Assembly: GCA_013399115.1 (NCBI GenBank)
Contig: VXAA01004291.1
Span: forward strand, 461,168-525,167
Source of the DNA: Anseranas semipalmata
Lineage: Eukaryota > Chordata > Aves > Anseriformes > Anseranatidae
Length of the DNA stretch: 64,000 bases
Direction of reading: 5' to 3'
The number at the start of each line of letters is the position of its first letter. Position 1 is the stretch's first letter. Below the pieces are notes generated by a model. That model was not told the origin of the DNA. It saw only the letters and a list, made by a program, of their open reading frames with translations, and ran no database searches. Made by a program: the position numbers and the translations under genes. Below are positions 23,170-35,705 of this stretch, in pieces.

Positions 23170-24935
23170 GCAAATGTGTTTCCAGGATCTCAACAAAACA
23201 TTAGTTTAATATCTATAAACAATATTCTAGAATTATGTTTGGCTGGTCACTTTAATACTTGAGGTCAGAAAATGGACATATGCATCCCAGTACAAACTTA
23301 GGCAACCAAGTATTGGATTTGGATATCTTCTTACAGTTCTAGCGTTTCAACAGTAGATAGTCCTTGGAAGTTCAATGGGTAGAAAAATATATAATATTGC
23401 CTAAAATCCATATGAAGAGAATGTTAAATTTCACTGTTCATTATTAAAAAATGTGTGGAATTAAAATGTTAAAAATCACCCATGGAACCTTAGCTGTTTG
23501 TTCTTGCAACATTGTTTTCAGTGCAACCAAATACAACTGTGTTGCGCTGTACTACATGGTTGTATGTTCCTTGGCTAATATGTTACCCCAGCATTTCCTT
23601 ACACCTTTGACTTACTTCCAGGTATAGCTCTTTCTCCAAGCCAAAGAATGGCCGAGTGCAAGGAGCCTCAACACTCAACCGGTCCATAAGTCCTTGACTG
23701 TGCAAATTCCAGTAGGCCCAAGTTTATACTTCACTTCAGTGTACCTCAAATATTTCATTGCATCTGGAAGTTAGTAGCGTGTTAGAGCTCTTGTCTCATC
23801 CTTCCTTCCCTTGACTCATTAGTTGGTTATATCTAGACTGAAACCGAGAACAGGCTGATACCAGAGTAAGCTATGTCAAACACTAGTGTGTCTACAAGTT
23901 GGTCTTCACAGAAGGAAACCCATGTAGGCATATCAGCTGGAAACCATTACATATCCAAAAGGTGTCCAGTCTGGATGATTTGGAAACCAAGACCTGATGT
24001 GTATCCATATGTCCTTTCAGTGTATGCTATATCATAGGTTGTAGTGGCACTGAAAATGGCTTATCATGGTCTCTAGATAGAATTTAAAATATTATTTTAA
24101 ATCCTCCATATGAACTTGGATGCACGTGGGTCTTTGCTTAGAATTCTGCACAAAGTTAGTTAAGTTTGTAGCAGTTAGCTGCCCCTGGACGGGCTCATTG
24201 CTGGCTCCCAGTATCAATTCTGGTATTAGTCCCTTTCATGGTTTGAAGAACTTGGAGACAGTAATAGGAGCTTTTCATGTTCAAGTTTCCTTTCTTATTC
24301 CTTAATTGTTTTTGCAAGTTTCCTTTCTGCTAGAACAGAGGACAGCAGACTTAGTGTTCCTCATCTTCCAAATCAAGCACCACAAAGATTTGTGATGGAT
24401 CAGACCTAAAGCCACCAACTAATTAACATCTAGGGTCAACTCTGAGCGCCCATTTCTCCCATCAAATAAACCCTGTTGCATTAAATAAAGGGCTGTTTAA
24501 TAGTAAGATTGTCTAAAATAAAAATTATGGGCTTCCCTTGACTATCAAATGCAAAATAATCTTTTCCAGAATGTTACCACAACTGTAAAATTTGGCAATG
24601 ATCAGCTGTGTAGTTTTTCTTCTACTCAGCCAAACTAGCCATTTCCCATAATTTTGCCAGTATATTTAATTACCTGTGAGTAAAAATGACCCTAACATAG
24701 TCCTAGAGAAGTCAGGTTTTGTTTCTATGAAGGATGCAGCAGTGGAACTCTTGCTCAGGTCTCGCCTGCAATCTGAATGCGCTTCTGATGGCAGGTGCTG
24801 CACTTTTTACTGCTAGTCTGCATGAAGCTCCTAAATGTTCAGAACTGTGAGGCAGTGACTGTAGTGGTCATTCTTAGGCCTTCATAAAAATGAATAGGGT
24901 ATTTATTTCTCTCTACTAAATAAATATCTTTTCAG
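23170..24935. other. Sequence between the normal HFM1 end and exon A2
   Basis: AT-rich single-copy-looking sequence. It contains further AATAAA hexamers near 24,470 and 24,482 but no recognised gene or transposon. If the alternative exons are real, this is the A1-A2 intron. Confidence 0.6.
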
Positions 24936-25003
24936 ATTGGAGATGGTCTTTGGCCCAATTTCTACACGGAGAGTGTATTTCCATTTTTCTCTGAAATATT
25001 CTG
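24936..25003 (+). other. Candidate alternative HFM1 exon (A2)
   Basis: Acceptor atatcttttcag and a near-perfect donor gtaagt enclose 68 bases. In the phase left by A1 they read IGDGLWPNFYTESVFPFFSE then IF, open throughout. Product unknown; it could also be a non-coding 3' UTR exon. Confidence 0.45.
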
Positions 25004-25399
25004 GTAAGTTATGTAATGTCTAGAATGTAACTGACTTGCCACTTCTGCTTCAATTTTTAGTATAATCTAAATATAACCACTTATTTTTAGTTTAGCTTAT
25101 AGGTTTATATTTAGATTGTTACTTCAAAGAAAATTTTCCTTGCAAGTATTTTATTTTCCCGTTAACGTCTTTCCCAGTGCAAAAGCTCAGTGGTTATTAT
25201 TGGGTTTCTTGAAGATTGAGGCTGATTCATTTTCTGATGCCGTATTCCAATTTTTTCCTTCTGTGGATTTTAAAAGGCTTTAATTTCCAATTTCATCCAT
25301 AGACAGAACACATGATAGTAAATGCATTTCAGTACTTTCAAGACTATTTGGAGTACTTTGCAGATGGTTTATAAGATCACTTGACTCTGTTTTTCACAG

Positions 25400-25550
25400 G
25401 AAGCCTGCATCCTATATCATACTTGGAAAATTACAAAAATGTGCTATTGTTGCTGACAACATTTCACAGATTTCAGAAGATACATCTTTCAATACTGCAG
25501 TATCTATACAGAAATGTTGAACACTAATAAAAACATTTTTTGGGATAAGT
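25400..25550 (+). other. Candidate alternative terminal exon (A3) with stop and poly(A) signal
   Basis: Acceptor tgtttttcacag is strong. In the phase left by A2 (split Trp codon) the exon reads KPASYIILGKLQKCAIVADN and on for 39 codons to TGA at 25,518-25,520. AATAAA follows at 25,526-25,531, with a GT/T-rich stretch downstream, as expected for a cleavage site. This looks like a genuine transcript end, whether or not the frame is translated. Confidence 0.5.
25526..25531 (+). terminator. Poly(A) signal of candidate terminal exon A3
   Basis: AATAAA six bases after the A3 stop codon, followed by aagtgttttatttgatgttg, a typical downstream U/GU-rich element. Confidence 0.6.
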
Positions 25551-28500
25551 GTTTTATTTGATGTTGTTTTACTTCATTATTCATGTTAGCTCTATGACTC
25601 TTTAAAGTCTAAATCACTTTCAGAAAACCAATTTGGTATTACTTAAAGATGCTTAAGTGTTCTCTATCTCAAGAGAAGGAAAGATTTTTCATATGGTAGC
25701 ATTTGTTTGCTATTTTTCCATTTTTCAAATCATAATAGTTGAAAGATCAAAAGTGATAGCCACTGTAGGTCTTTTTTTTTTTAATTAAACTCCCAAAGTA
25801 AGGTAAGTCAGAATTACTATACTAATGCTGTTTAGACCAGCAGTCCTAATCATGCACATCCTAGTCATATCCAAGTTCTGTGTCATTTGAGAATGCAGAG
25901 TTTACCTCCTGCCAACCACCATTTCTGATTTCCATGGAAATGGAAATCGGATGGCTCCCAGGCAGGAACTGTGATGTTTCTCCACAGGTGCTTGATATGA
26001 ATGACCAGGGGACCAAAATCATGCCCCAAAAAGTAAATATAGACATAGTTATTAAGAGCTGTCTAATTTTAGTCATTTAACAGAATCATCTTAAGTGATA
26101 AACCTAGTTTATCTGGACTCCCTGTGTAGTCACTAGGAAGAGGCAGACACTGTCAGAAGATGATTCAGATTGTAAGTGGGCTGAATTGCTCTCTGGTGGA
26201 ACTCATCAAATTATGTTATGATGAAAGTGACCACATACAGTTAGCGTGGAGAAGCTGTTGTGCTGTAAATTCACAGCCAGGCTCGCTGAATATTGCTTTT
26301 CTTGTGCAAATGGGATGCCTGGGTTCTTTTACCCACACAAGGATCCTACTTTGTGTGTTGAATAGTCTTATTTCTGTACAGCAAAAGATGGCTGTGCTCC
26401 GCTGATGTTGCTGCGTGCAGCTTACTTTCAGGTGCTACCCAGATGATAAAACATACTAATTAAATTCCACAGGATAACATAAGACAATTTCACTAAGCTA
26501 CTATCAATAGATAAAATACAGACTTAAATACATAAAAACATCGTTAAAGTCTGAAGGGATTCTGTTTTTTTGTTGTTGTTTTTTTTTTTTTTTAATTCTG
26601 CATAGAGCTGTAACATTAAATAAGTGGCTTGAGTTTGAATGAGTGGGATTGTATAAGTAATTCTTTCAGAATGTCACAGAGTTTAGTCTGGGGATGATTC
26701 TGTAAAATGTACTTTATGAAAATACTGTTTCCCATAATGGAGTAGTGAAAGAAAATTCAATGTGACAAGAAGTCAGATTTTACTATCTTACTTGTCTGAT
26801 TCTCTGTAATAAAATACATGCTCATACCTGCTTTTAATTTAACTTCAACTTCCGTATATGCTTCCTTGTCCTATCACATATCTTGGTTTCAAAATATAAA
26901 CTAAGGTCAACTGTATCTGTGCCTGAAGAAAATGCAATATGCACTCGAAAAACATCATTGGAAATTGTTAGCAGAAAAATACATATAGTGTTTAAACATG
27001 TTGCCAGACATGCTTGTGTATAACATAAGTTTATAGCATATGGAATACTGTAAATGTATAGTGACAATTGTATGCAGTTTGTCTCATGCTCATGTTAATT
27101 ACATGGACTTCATTCATGTATTTGAGCACTTTAATGGGTTAAACATTACAGTAATGGTTAAAATAATAATGACAGTTGTTGCAAGTAAGATTCATGGGGT
27201 TTGGATTTTTACTTAGATATACCTTCACAGAATAGTTACGTGAGATGCAAAAGTTGGTGCTCTTACAGGCAGTCAACATAATAATAAAGATTGAACAGAA
27301 ATTGCTGTATGGAACCAATATGCACCTGAAAAATAGTTGAAATCCGTCATTTTGTTGGGCACAAATGATAACTCTATGGCATCATCATGACAGAATTAGT
27401 GGTCTGTTTTCTAAAAGAAAGGGTATTGTGCTTTACCTCTTTATTTCACCAATTATGCTTTATATGCAGGAGCAAGAGAGAGTAGTATCATGTCAGTTGT
27501 TCTACTGACAGAATCTTAAATGATATCCATGAAATGAGATCCATGAATGCCTTTTTTTTTTTTTTTCCAGCTCCTTTGCTTAACAAGGAAATAGAAAAGG
27601 AGGTGCTACTTGGTAAGAGTGAAATTTACTTCCTGTAGAGAACTAAAAACACATTGAAAGCTTACATAAGAATAAACTGAGGTACGTAGTTTGTGATAGT
27701 TTGCAGTGATGTAATTCAGCTCAGGTTGAAAGAATCAGAAAAAGGGCAGTGGGTTTATTGGCCACCACTGTACAGCTGAGAATAAGGGCCACCCTTGTTT
27801 AACCATGTTGCCATTATTTGTTCTTTAAACCTATATGAGAGAAAATTGTATTCCTCTAAGCACTCTCCTCTCTGCCAGTGACCTAACTGCTTTGTGGTGG
27901 TTGTGAAGTGGCTGGAAAAGCTGTGCTGCTGTTAACCTGCAGTCCTGCACTGCATGTCCTGTTCGTAACAAGAGGTCCTAATACAGGCTGTTTATACTAG
28001 CTAGGGAGAACTGGTTTTTCAATTCACTTCAGTATGCTAACTGACACCCTGGAAACTGCTTTCATTCTGGTCCTGTGAGATGTGCTTTGATTTTTACTGA
28101 ATCTGTCCTCCTGCAGGTTTTAAATGGATTGTTTCCATGTGCCAGCACTTGCAGGGAGACCTGTCTGAGCAGTGGTGTGTGAAAATGTTACACATTTTGC
28201 AGAAATGCAGTAGATTAAATTGGCATTATACTAGGTGGACATACTTTGTATAAAGCAGGCATATGTTCTTTCAAATATAGTTAAAGTGCCTAGTATGCTA
28301 GCAAGGATTTTTTTTTTTTCCTATATTAAACATACAGTGCACGGAGCTAGCATGTAATGACTACATAGACTATCAGTTTGGTTCATGCTGCATGACAATT
28401 TCTATATTTTAGATAGCTGAGCGTAGGAAAAAATGCAAAACATTTTGTTTTGGAGGCTGGTAGAGTATTTTGTTTGTATAAATGAAACAATGTTTCCTTC

Positions 28501-28600
28501 ATAACTGTGAAACTTCCTATTAAAGGATGCATATAACTTTCAAAATAAAAAGATGCTTGTGACTGTAAATGGCTATGATATGTTTGCTGCTCCCCCACCC
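25551..28600. other. Intergenic, no gene seen
   Basis: AT-rich sequence with T tracts at about 26,565-26,593 and 27,551-27,566 and short non-coding-like ORFs on both strands. The only exon-like item is a 42-base segment at 27,571-27,612, discussed as a finding. Confidence 0.6.
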
Positions 28601-29050
28601 ATTTAGAGGCAAAACCTATTTATGAGGCTTTATTAAGTGCAAATAATTCCCATGACTTGAGCAGAGGAGAAATAGCTGCAGAATATAGTCTGATTTGCAT
28701 ATAAATGACATGATTTCAGCTCAGAAAAGGATATTGAAAAATATGCATTTCTACAGTGAAAACCTGATAGTCACACGTATTAAGGTCAGCTTGTGTAACT
28801 TTTTTAACCTGCTGCATGTTGATATCTGATCACATTTCCAGCTATATTCAGGCTCTGTCAGCTGTACCCACTATGAAATTGTGAATTTCTGCTTTTGAGC
28901 TAATTAAGCTATCATTTTTAGAAATAGATTCCAAAACATTTATCTCAGCTGTTTAAGCATTTATAAATGCTCAAAATATTTTATCAATACAAGTGGGCAA
29001 CTGCAATTTCTGCACTTTTTCTTCAGTACTGTGAGTGTTTGACTGCTATT
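28600..29050. promoter_or_regulatory. Possible conserved non-coding / enhancer-like block
   Basis: Low-repeat AT-rich block with a POU octamer atttgcat (28,693-28,700) running into ataaatgaca. Nearby are E-box-like cagctg sites and gctaattaagc, a homeodomain-type TAATTA core. The call rests on motif density and absence of simple repeats, not on an alignment. Confidence 0.3.
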
Positions 29051-29819
29051 GTTTAGGTAAGACAGCAAGAGTCCTGCTAACTTGCTCTAGTCACTTCAAT
29101 AAGTGGTAGGATATAATTAAGGCAGATATGGGGATATTAATTTTACTGTCCCAAATGCTTTACTCAGTTTATCCTTTTTACTAAAGACAAGTTCATACTT
29201 CTAAAATTACTGCCCAACATAGGCTACCACTGACCAATTGAAGTGCTTGGCCAAAATAAAAATTGTTTCAAAGCTAAAGGTGTACGAGGAGCACCCTTGG
29301 GATGTCAGGTGGCAAGAGAGAAAGCACACACAGGGCTCCAGTCAACAGCTAGCCACTTCCCTCCGTGAAAGGCTAGGACTGTGACTTTGCAATGGAGTGT
29401 TTGTTTATTGACAGGCTCCTGCTATTTCTTAGATACATCCTAACATAAAAGAAAGATGTTAGGGAGCCAGGTAATAAAGGGTTTGGAAGAGAATGAAATG
29501 TATCCCTAAGGCTGTCAAACCTTGGTTTTCAAATTCTTGCTTAGCAAAGGCCTTACTGAGCTGTATGCCACTGCCAGAAGCTATGGGTTGTCTGCTCAGG
29601 GGGATTGACTAGCCATAGTGAATTGTCATTAGCCTGAATGCCTCTTGAAGAGGCTTGATATGGCATAGTAAAGAAAAAGTGAAAGTACTGCTGTCTAGAA
29701 ACTTGTATACGTTCAGGTAAGGGCATCCTTCTTAGCAATTTCTCTTGGTTTATAAGTGTTATTAATTCATCTGAATGGAAGTGAGTCAAAAGAGCTTATT
29801 ACTAGGATTTCCAAAGTGT

Positions 29820-29847
29820 TTTTGTTTGTTTGTTTGTTTGTTTGTTT
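29820..29847 (+). repeat. (GTTT)n microsatellite
   Basis: Six to seven perfect GTTT units. Confidence 0.9.
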
Positions 29848-31699
29848 TCTGGTTGTGTAATAGTATTTTAGCTTTTGTAGTACAGACTTCTTAGGTTACT
29901 GTTGTGAGGAAAATATTTTTTTTTTTTTTTTTTTATCCCATGGCACCATTCTTGTGTCTTACAAGTTATGCCTGGAGGTTGTTTTTCTGCCTAGCTGGAA
30001 ATTTCTACTCCAAGAATAGTCACCCAGCAGCTGGATCATTGATAACTTTTTCAGTATCTCCTCAATTAAAAAGATGTTAGGCTCTGAGATCAGTTGGGTG
30101 GTTTCTAAAAACTATACTGACAGGTGTAGAAGCAGCATTCACTAAAGCATCAACACATTATCAAAATAATTTTATTTTGAAAGAATGGCAGTAGAAGTGA
30201 TTAAGAAAGTGGTTAATGGCAGTGAAAAAAATCTGCTTGACTTGCGATATATCACAGAGATGCATTTCAGAGACTGGATGCTTGCTTAGTGAGGAAAATA
30301 ACCTGTATTAGGAAGATAAGAGGTACGAGTGGATCTCTCTCCCTCTCTCTTGGGTGTGATTGTTTCAGACAACCATATTAGCAGAAGGTTAGATGCATTC
30401 TTAGTTTCTGGAACAGATTTACAGAAATGACAGTATATACTGAGGATGATGGTAATAAAATGGACAGTATGTTCTGGAAGAAAATAAAGTTGGCTGCTTG
30501 GAATGGTGGAAAATGGGTTCAGATAAGCATGTGACTCAATAGAAATTAGTCTCTGTCCATAGAGCTTATAGCTGCCAATCATAAATGCTCTTTCGGTTCA
30601 AGCAGTTAATAATATCTCAGCACTGTAACTTAAGGGATACAATTTTCAAAATTATTGTAGTGTGGGACCGATAAATTTCAGCACAAATAAGGCAGTATTC
30701 TATATAATTTATGTTAGATTCACATCTGGGGTATGTTCTGATGCTCCCCATGAAAGTGAAATTGTCCATGTAAAATGGTTTTCAGGTGATAAGTTGACCC
30801 ATGGGGTTTTAGTAAAATAATAGATTCAGAATTCTATCTGATTTTACAATCTATAAAAGCTAGTTATCAGCTGTTTGAAGGATTTAATAAGAAGGGAGGG
30901 GAACTTTTGTACAGTGTAATTTTTTTCTCATTAATGGGGGCAATGTTAGAATCACAAAACTGCTTCTGGATTTGGTAGTAAATATTCTGTTGACATATGT
31001 TTTGGGAGTTAGCTGTTCAGTGTGAGGAATGTGTGTGTCTAACCCCCTCTAATATGGAACAAGGCACATTTCTAATATGCACATGCAGCCCTTCAAAAGA
31101 AGGGCATTTACTGTGCCACCATCTGGTCATCATTTTAAAATGCATCCTACCACCAGAGCCTACCTCTGCAGAAGTTTTGCTGGAGAATGACTGTCTTATG
31201 GTGCCCAGAGAAACACTAGAAGAATAACAAAAAAAACATTTTTTTTCCCGCTAGCATTCTTCAGTATTAAACATAGAGCAAAACAAATGGTAAACTGAAA
31301 AGAAACAAGGTATTAAGTTCTTGTCTCAACACTCATGTAGGACCTGCTGTAAACTTTGTTATAACTTTTGGATTTTATTTAAATTTAATTGCATTTTCTT
31401 GAGAACACCTATAGGTAGTTCCTAGAGTACTTTATGGCTTCACTGTCAGTTTAAGCAGATTCAAAGTTGGGTAGAGGCTTCATTGCATTTTGATTTGTTA
31501 GATGGGTGTGTGTGCATGTACATGCATATGAAATGGAGCACTACTGAGCAACAGCAGGGAGAGTAAGGTGACGGTAAATGGGACTAGTCATTTGGCAGGC
31601 TACTTTTGGTGTCACTATAAAATGCTAAAAGCATGTCTAGGTTTAGTATAGTCGAGTGTGTCCCTTTGAATTTGGAGCAAAGAAAACACCTCCTGCTTA

Positions 31700-31742
31700 A
31701 AACAACAACAACAAACAAACAAAAACCAACCAAACAAAACAA
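31700..31742 (+). repeat. (AAC)n/(AAAC)n simple repeat
   Basis: Interrupted run of AAC units passing into AAAC units. Confidence 0.85.
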
Positions 31743-32993
31743 CTATGTCCAAGAAAATGGGACTTTACAGTCTGTGCAAACAAAAAGCATTGGTTCAAAG
31801 AAAAACTGAAGTCCTTCTTCAGTTGTTCCTTGTGTAAACCACCATCTTGGATTCTGCCTGCTTGTGATGAACATTCAGTGTGTGTGCTCAGCTCACTGCA
31901 GAAGTACTGCCTGTTCTACTGTGTTGCTGGGACTTTGGTAGGGCACGGAGAGGCAGGGTACAAAGAAATTGCCTGTTCACCTTCTGTGTTCTGAATTACT
32001 GGAGGAGAGGCAGATGTCTCCTCCTCTGAGAGGAACTGAGTAATGCTCAGGGGAGGGAACATCTGTCACTCCCAAGTCGGGTGGAGAATGAAAGTGCAGT
32101 GAGCCAAGATCTTGTAGGCACTGTGGTGGAGGAGCTGGGAGTTTGCTTGAGGTTAGAGCCAAGCTTTAGAAGTGACAGGCGGATGAAGAGTTGGAAATTT
32201 TCAGATTGGAAATAAGAAAGGAAAGAAAGATTTACCCTACATTGACCCAGTGGGGAGGTTTGTTTTCAAGCTTTTCTAATTAATTCTAGCTCTCCAACAG
32301 ATCAGACTTCTCATGGTTTAAAGATTAATTCTCTCTTGTGGTTCTAATAACACCTACTTCTAGAAATCTGGATTCTGTGGTTGTGCTTATCAGAAGGAGA
32401 AGCTTCCACCTAAAGACACTTGCTAATTCAGGGTCCCAGTTCAGCTCAAAAAGAGCTAACTTCTTTAACCTTGTCTCTCATGGTTTTGGTTGGTTGGTTT
32501 TAGCTTTACAGAGAAAACTGGGTGCTGGTCCTGCAAATGGGTAAGTTGTAACAGATGTGGGACAGGCCTGATCGTAAGTGCTTTTCTTTTGGAAGAGTAA
32601 ACCTGAGGACCAGAGGAGTTTGAGTAACTCTGACTTCTATTGACTAGATTTACCCTGTATTAATGCTTTCCAAAGTAGCTATATATTCTTCTTTGGGTTA
32701 TTTGTCGCTCTTAGCTTGATTTTAAAACGTCTTCCACTTTCAAGGTTTCAGGTGTCAGCACTGAGACATTTAACTATGCATTGAGGTATTGTGGCCCCAA
32801 GTTAATTGTAGGCCACACCTTTTGCTTACTTGAAGCCCAGTGAGAAACAGTTTCCTTTTCTGGGGTGGGATGATGCACAGAAGGAAGTAAAGTACTTTTC
32901 ATCTGTATTAGTCTATATCCTTTGTATTGTGTTGATACAGTGTCAGGTGCTGTAGCTACGTAAGTATTCATTGGAAAACTTGTGACTGCAGCC

Positions 32994-33149
32994 ATAGGTA
33001 AGGCTGCTGTCAGACATGGAAACATCCTGAAACAGGCTCTGGATCAAGGCAAGCAGCAGAGCAGCCACGTGTCCAGCATCAGGGTCCTCAGAGCAACTTG
33101 CACTGGGAAGAGGACAACAATCCACTCCCCTGGAGGGGCAGACAGATCA
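32994..33149 (+). other. Exon-like segment of unknown status
   Basis: Flanked by acceptor-like cttgtgactgcag and donor-like cag|gtaaga. One frame is open throughout, giving about 51 residues that start near IGKAAVRHGNILKQ. No family recognised. It could be a lncRNA exon near the CpG island or chance. Confidence 0.25.
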
Positions 33150-34559
33150 GGTAAGATTGCTAAGGAAGACTCTCATAGGATGTTTTATGAAAAAGCTTGT
33201 CCCATAACTTTTATTGTGGAGAGGGACATCTGGCCTAAGACTTTCAATTCAGATCATCTCATAACTAAAAAACAAACTAAAAAAAAAACAGGAGTTTTTC
33301 CTACTTCAGAGGTACAGCTTTAGGAACCATCTGTTGCTTATGTGAAGTACTGAGGCTTCTGGAGCAATGCAGACATACCAGGTTAGGGACATTCCTTGCC
33401 CTCATTGCCTGTATTTTGCCCTTTTTCTCCTATAGACAAATATCGTGCAGATGCAGTTAGGAAGCCATGATTTCTATTGCTAGACAAGACTGTGCTGACT
33501 GGACAGCAATTTTTGGAAGTCAGTATGACTGGAACATGCTTGTGAAGAAACTGGAACCTGACCAGTAATGAAAGTACTCACTGAGAGTGTAATTCTGTGT
33601 TAAATGTGTTCTGGCAGAAAAACTTGTTGGCACTGCTTGCTGCTGAGCTCTGCTCCTGCCCTGTGCTACCCCAGCTGTTGTGCCAATGTGGTTGTTCTGT
33701 AGGGTTGTTCTGTGAAATTAGTTAAAACTAGTGATTGATTATTCCCCACCCCTTTGGGAAGCTTGTCTCTTATCTCTTGGCAATGCTGTTATTGCTAGGA
33801 AAAAGTGCATGTGTGCAAAAAAGCAAAGTAGACCTAAAATTTTATCTTTCAAGGTTATATTTCACTCATCCTTAAATTGGAAAATAGTTTTGTTTCATGT
33901 ATATGACAAGTGAACTACATGACACTAATAAAATAGATCCTAAATCTTGCTTGGAATTGCCATTGGCAACTATTAATGTCTTTTCAATTGTGTTTTTTAT
34001 TTGTGGCTTAGTAATAACTTGCTGAGATGTAGTCCTGCTTGGTAGCCTCACAGAAGGTTGAAAGTGCTTGGGATGCTCCAAGATTTCATCCCAGCTTTGC
34101 AGCTTTACTCATGACCTTGAAACTATGATGGGTTTGTATCTCCAGCGAAAGAGCTGAAAAAAGAGTAGCATAAAATTTACATTTCCAGTTGCTATGAGGA
34201 TGCAACGGGAAATGAGCTCTTTGCCACCATGTGGAATTGGTAATATCATTTCAAGTACTGGCTAACATCTAAAAGCATCCGTGCCTGCCCACAGACTCTG
34301 ACAACAGATTTCAGAACACATCCCTTAAAAAGGCCATGGAGGAATACAACCCCCAGGATGCACTGCACGCTAAGTGTTTTAATATGGCTTTCACACAGGC
34401 CTCGTGTTGGACATTTCCCCTTCTTAATTACACTAACGATCTCCAGCCTGAGGCACATTGAGGAATCACACATCTGCCTTGGAAAAACTGTACGCGGAAA
34501 AGAGCCAGCATTTTTTTTAAAGCGACGCTGGGCTGTTCCCTTTCTGCATACAAACGGAT

Positions 34560-34746
34560 GTTAAAAGGCGCCGCCGGCCTTAAAACTACCAGAGAAGCAG
34601 CTCCCGGCGCTCGGCCACAGGGCCGAGGCGTCGCTTCGCGGGGGGCCGGGGCAGGGGCGGCCCTGCCGGGCTGGCAGCACCGCGGGGCAGCAGAGCGGCG
34701 CTGTCCCGGGACATAGCTCGGGGTTCGTTCCCCGCCGCCGTGGGCG
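34560..34746. promoter_or_regulatory. CpG-island-like promoter candidate, cut by an assembly gap
   Basis: Composition changes abruptly from AT-rich to dense CpG and GC-box-like sequence (ggggcaggggcgg, ggcgccgccgg). This is unlike anything else in the window apart from its last few hundred bases. In vertebrates ZNF644 lies downstream of HFM1 on the same strand, so this may be its 5' exon and promoter. No coding sequence is visible to test that. Confidence 0.55.
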
Positions 34747-35705
34747 NNNNNNNNNNNNNNNNNNNNNNNNNNNNNNNNNNNNNNNNNNNNNNNNNNNNNN
34801 NNNNNNNNNNNNNNNNNNNNNNNNNNNNNNNNNNNNNNNNNNNNNNNNNNNNNNNNNNNNNNNNNNNNNNNNNNNNNNNNNNNNNNNNNNNNNNNNNNNN
34901 NNNNNNNNNNNNNNNNNNNNNNNNNNNNNNNNNNNNNNNNNNNNNNNNNNNNNNNNNNNNNNNNNNNNNNNNNNNNNNNNNNNNNNNNNNNNNNNNNNNN
35001 NNNNNNNNNNNNNNNNNNNNNNNNNNNNNNNNNNNNNNNNNNNNNNNNNNNNNNNNNNNNNNNNNNNNNNNNNNNNNNNNNNNNNNNNNNNNNNNNNNNN
35101 NNNNNNNNNNNNNNNNNNNNNNNNNNNNNNNNNNNNNNNNNNNNNNNNNNNNNNNNNNNNNNNNNNNNNNNNNNNNNNNNNNNNNNNNNNNNNNNNNNNN
35201 NNNNNNNNNNNNNNNNNNNNNNNNNNNNNNNNNNNNNNNNNNNNNNNNNNNNNNNNNNNNNNNNNNNNNNNNNNNNNNNNNNNNNNNNNNNNNNNNNNNN
35301 NNNNNNNNNNNNNNNNNNNNNNNNNNNNNNNNNNNNNNNNNNNNNNNNNNNNNNNNNNNNNNNNNNNNNNNNNNNNNNNNNNNNNNNNNNNNNNNNNNNN
35401 NNNNNNNNNNNNNNNNNNNNNNNNNNNNNNNNNNNNNNNNNNNNNNNNNNNNNNNNNNNNNNNNNNNNNNNNNNNNNNNNNNNNNNNNNNNNNNNNNNNN
35501 NNNNNNNNNNNNNNNNNNNNNNNNNNNNNNNNNNNNNNNNNNNNNNNNNNNNNNNNNNNNNNNNNNNNNNNNNNNNNNNNNNNNNNNNNNNNNNNNNNNN
35601 NNNNNNNNNNNNNNNNNNNNNNNNNNNNNNNNNNNNNNNNNNNNNNNNNNNNNNNNNNNNNNNNNNNNNNNNNNNNNNNNNNNNNNNNNNNNNNNNNNNN
35701 NNNNN
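34747..35705. other. Assembly gap (959 N)
   Basis: Unresolved bases. The left flank is very GC-rich, so the gap probably hides the core of a CpG island. Any ORF spanning it is an artefact. Confidence 0.99.

Larger units (their letters stand above)
29051..34559. other. Intergenic, no confirmed gene
   Basis: Holds (GTTT)n at about 29,820-29,847, a T tract near 29,919-29,934 and an AAC/AAAC-rich run at 31,700-31,742. ORFs are short and overlap on both strands. One exon-like segment (32,994-33,149) is listed separately. Confidence 0.6.
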
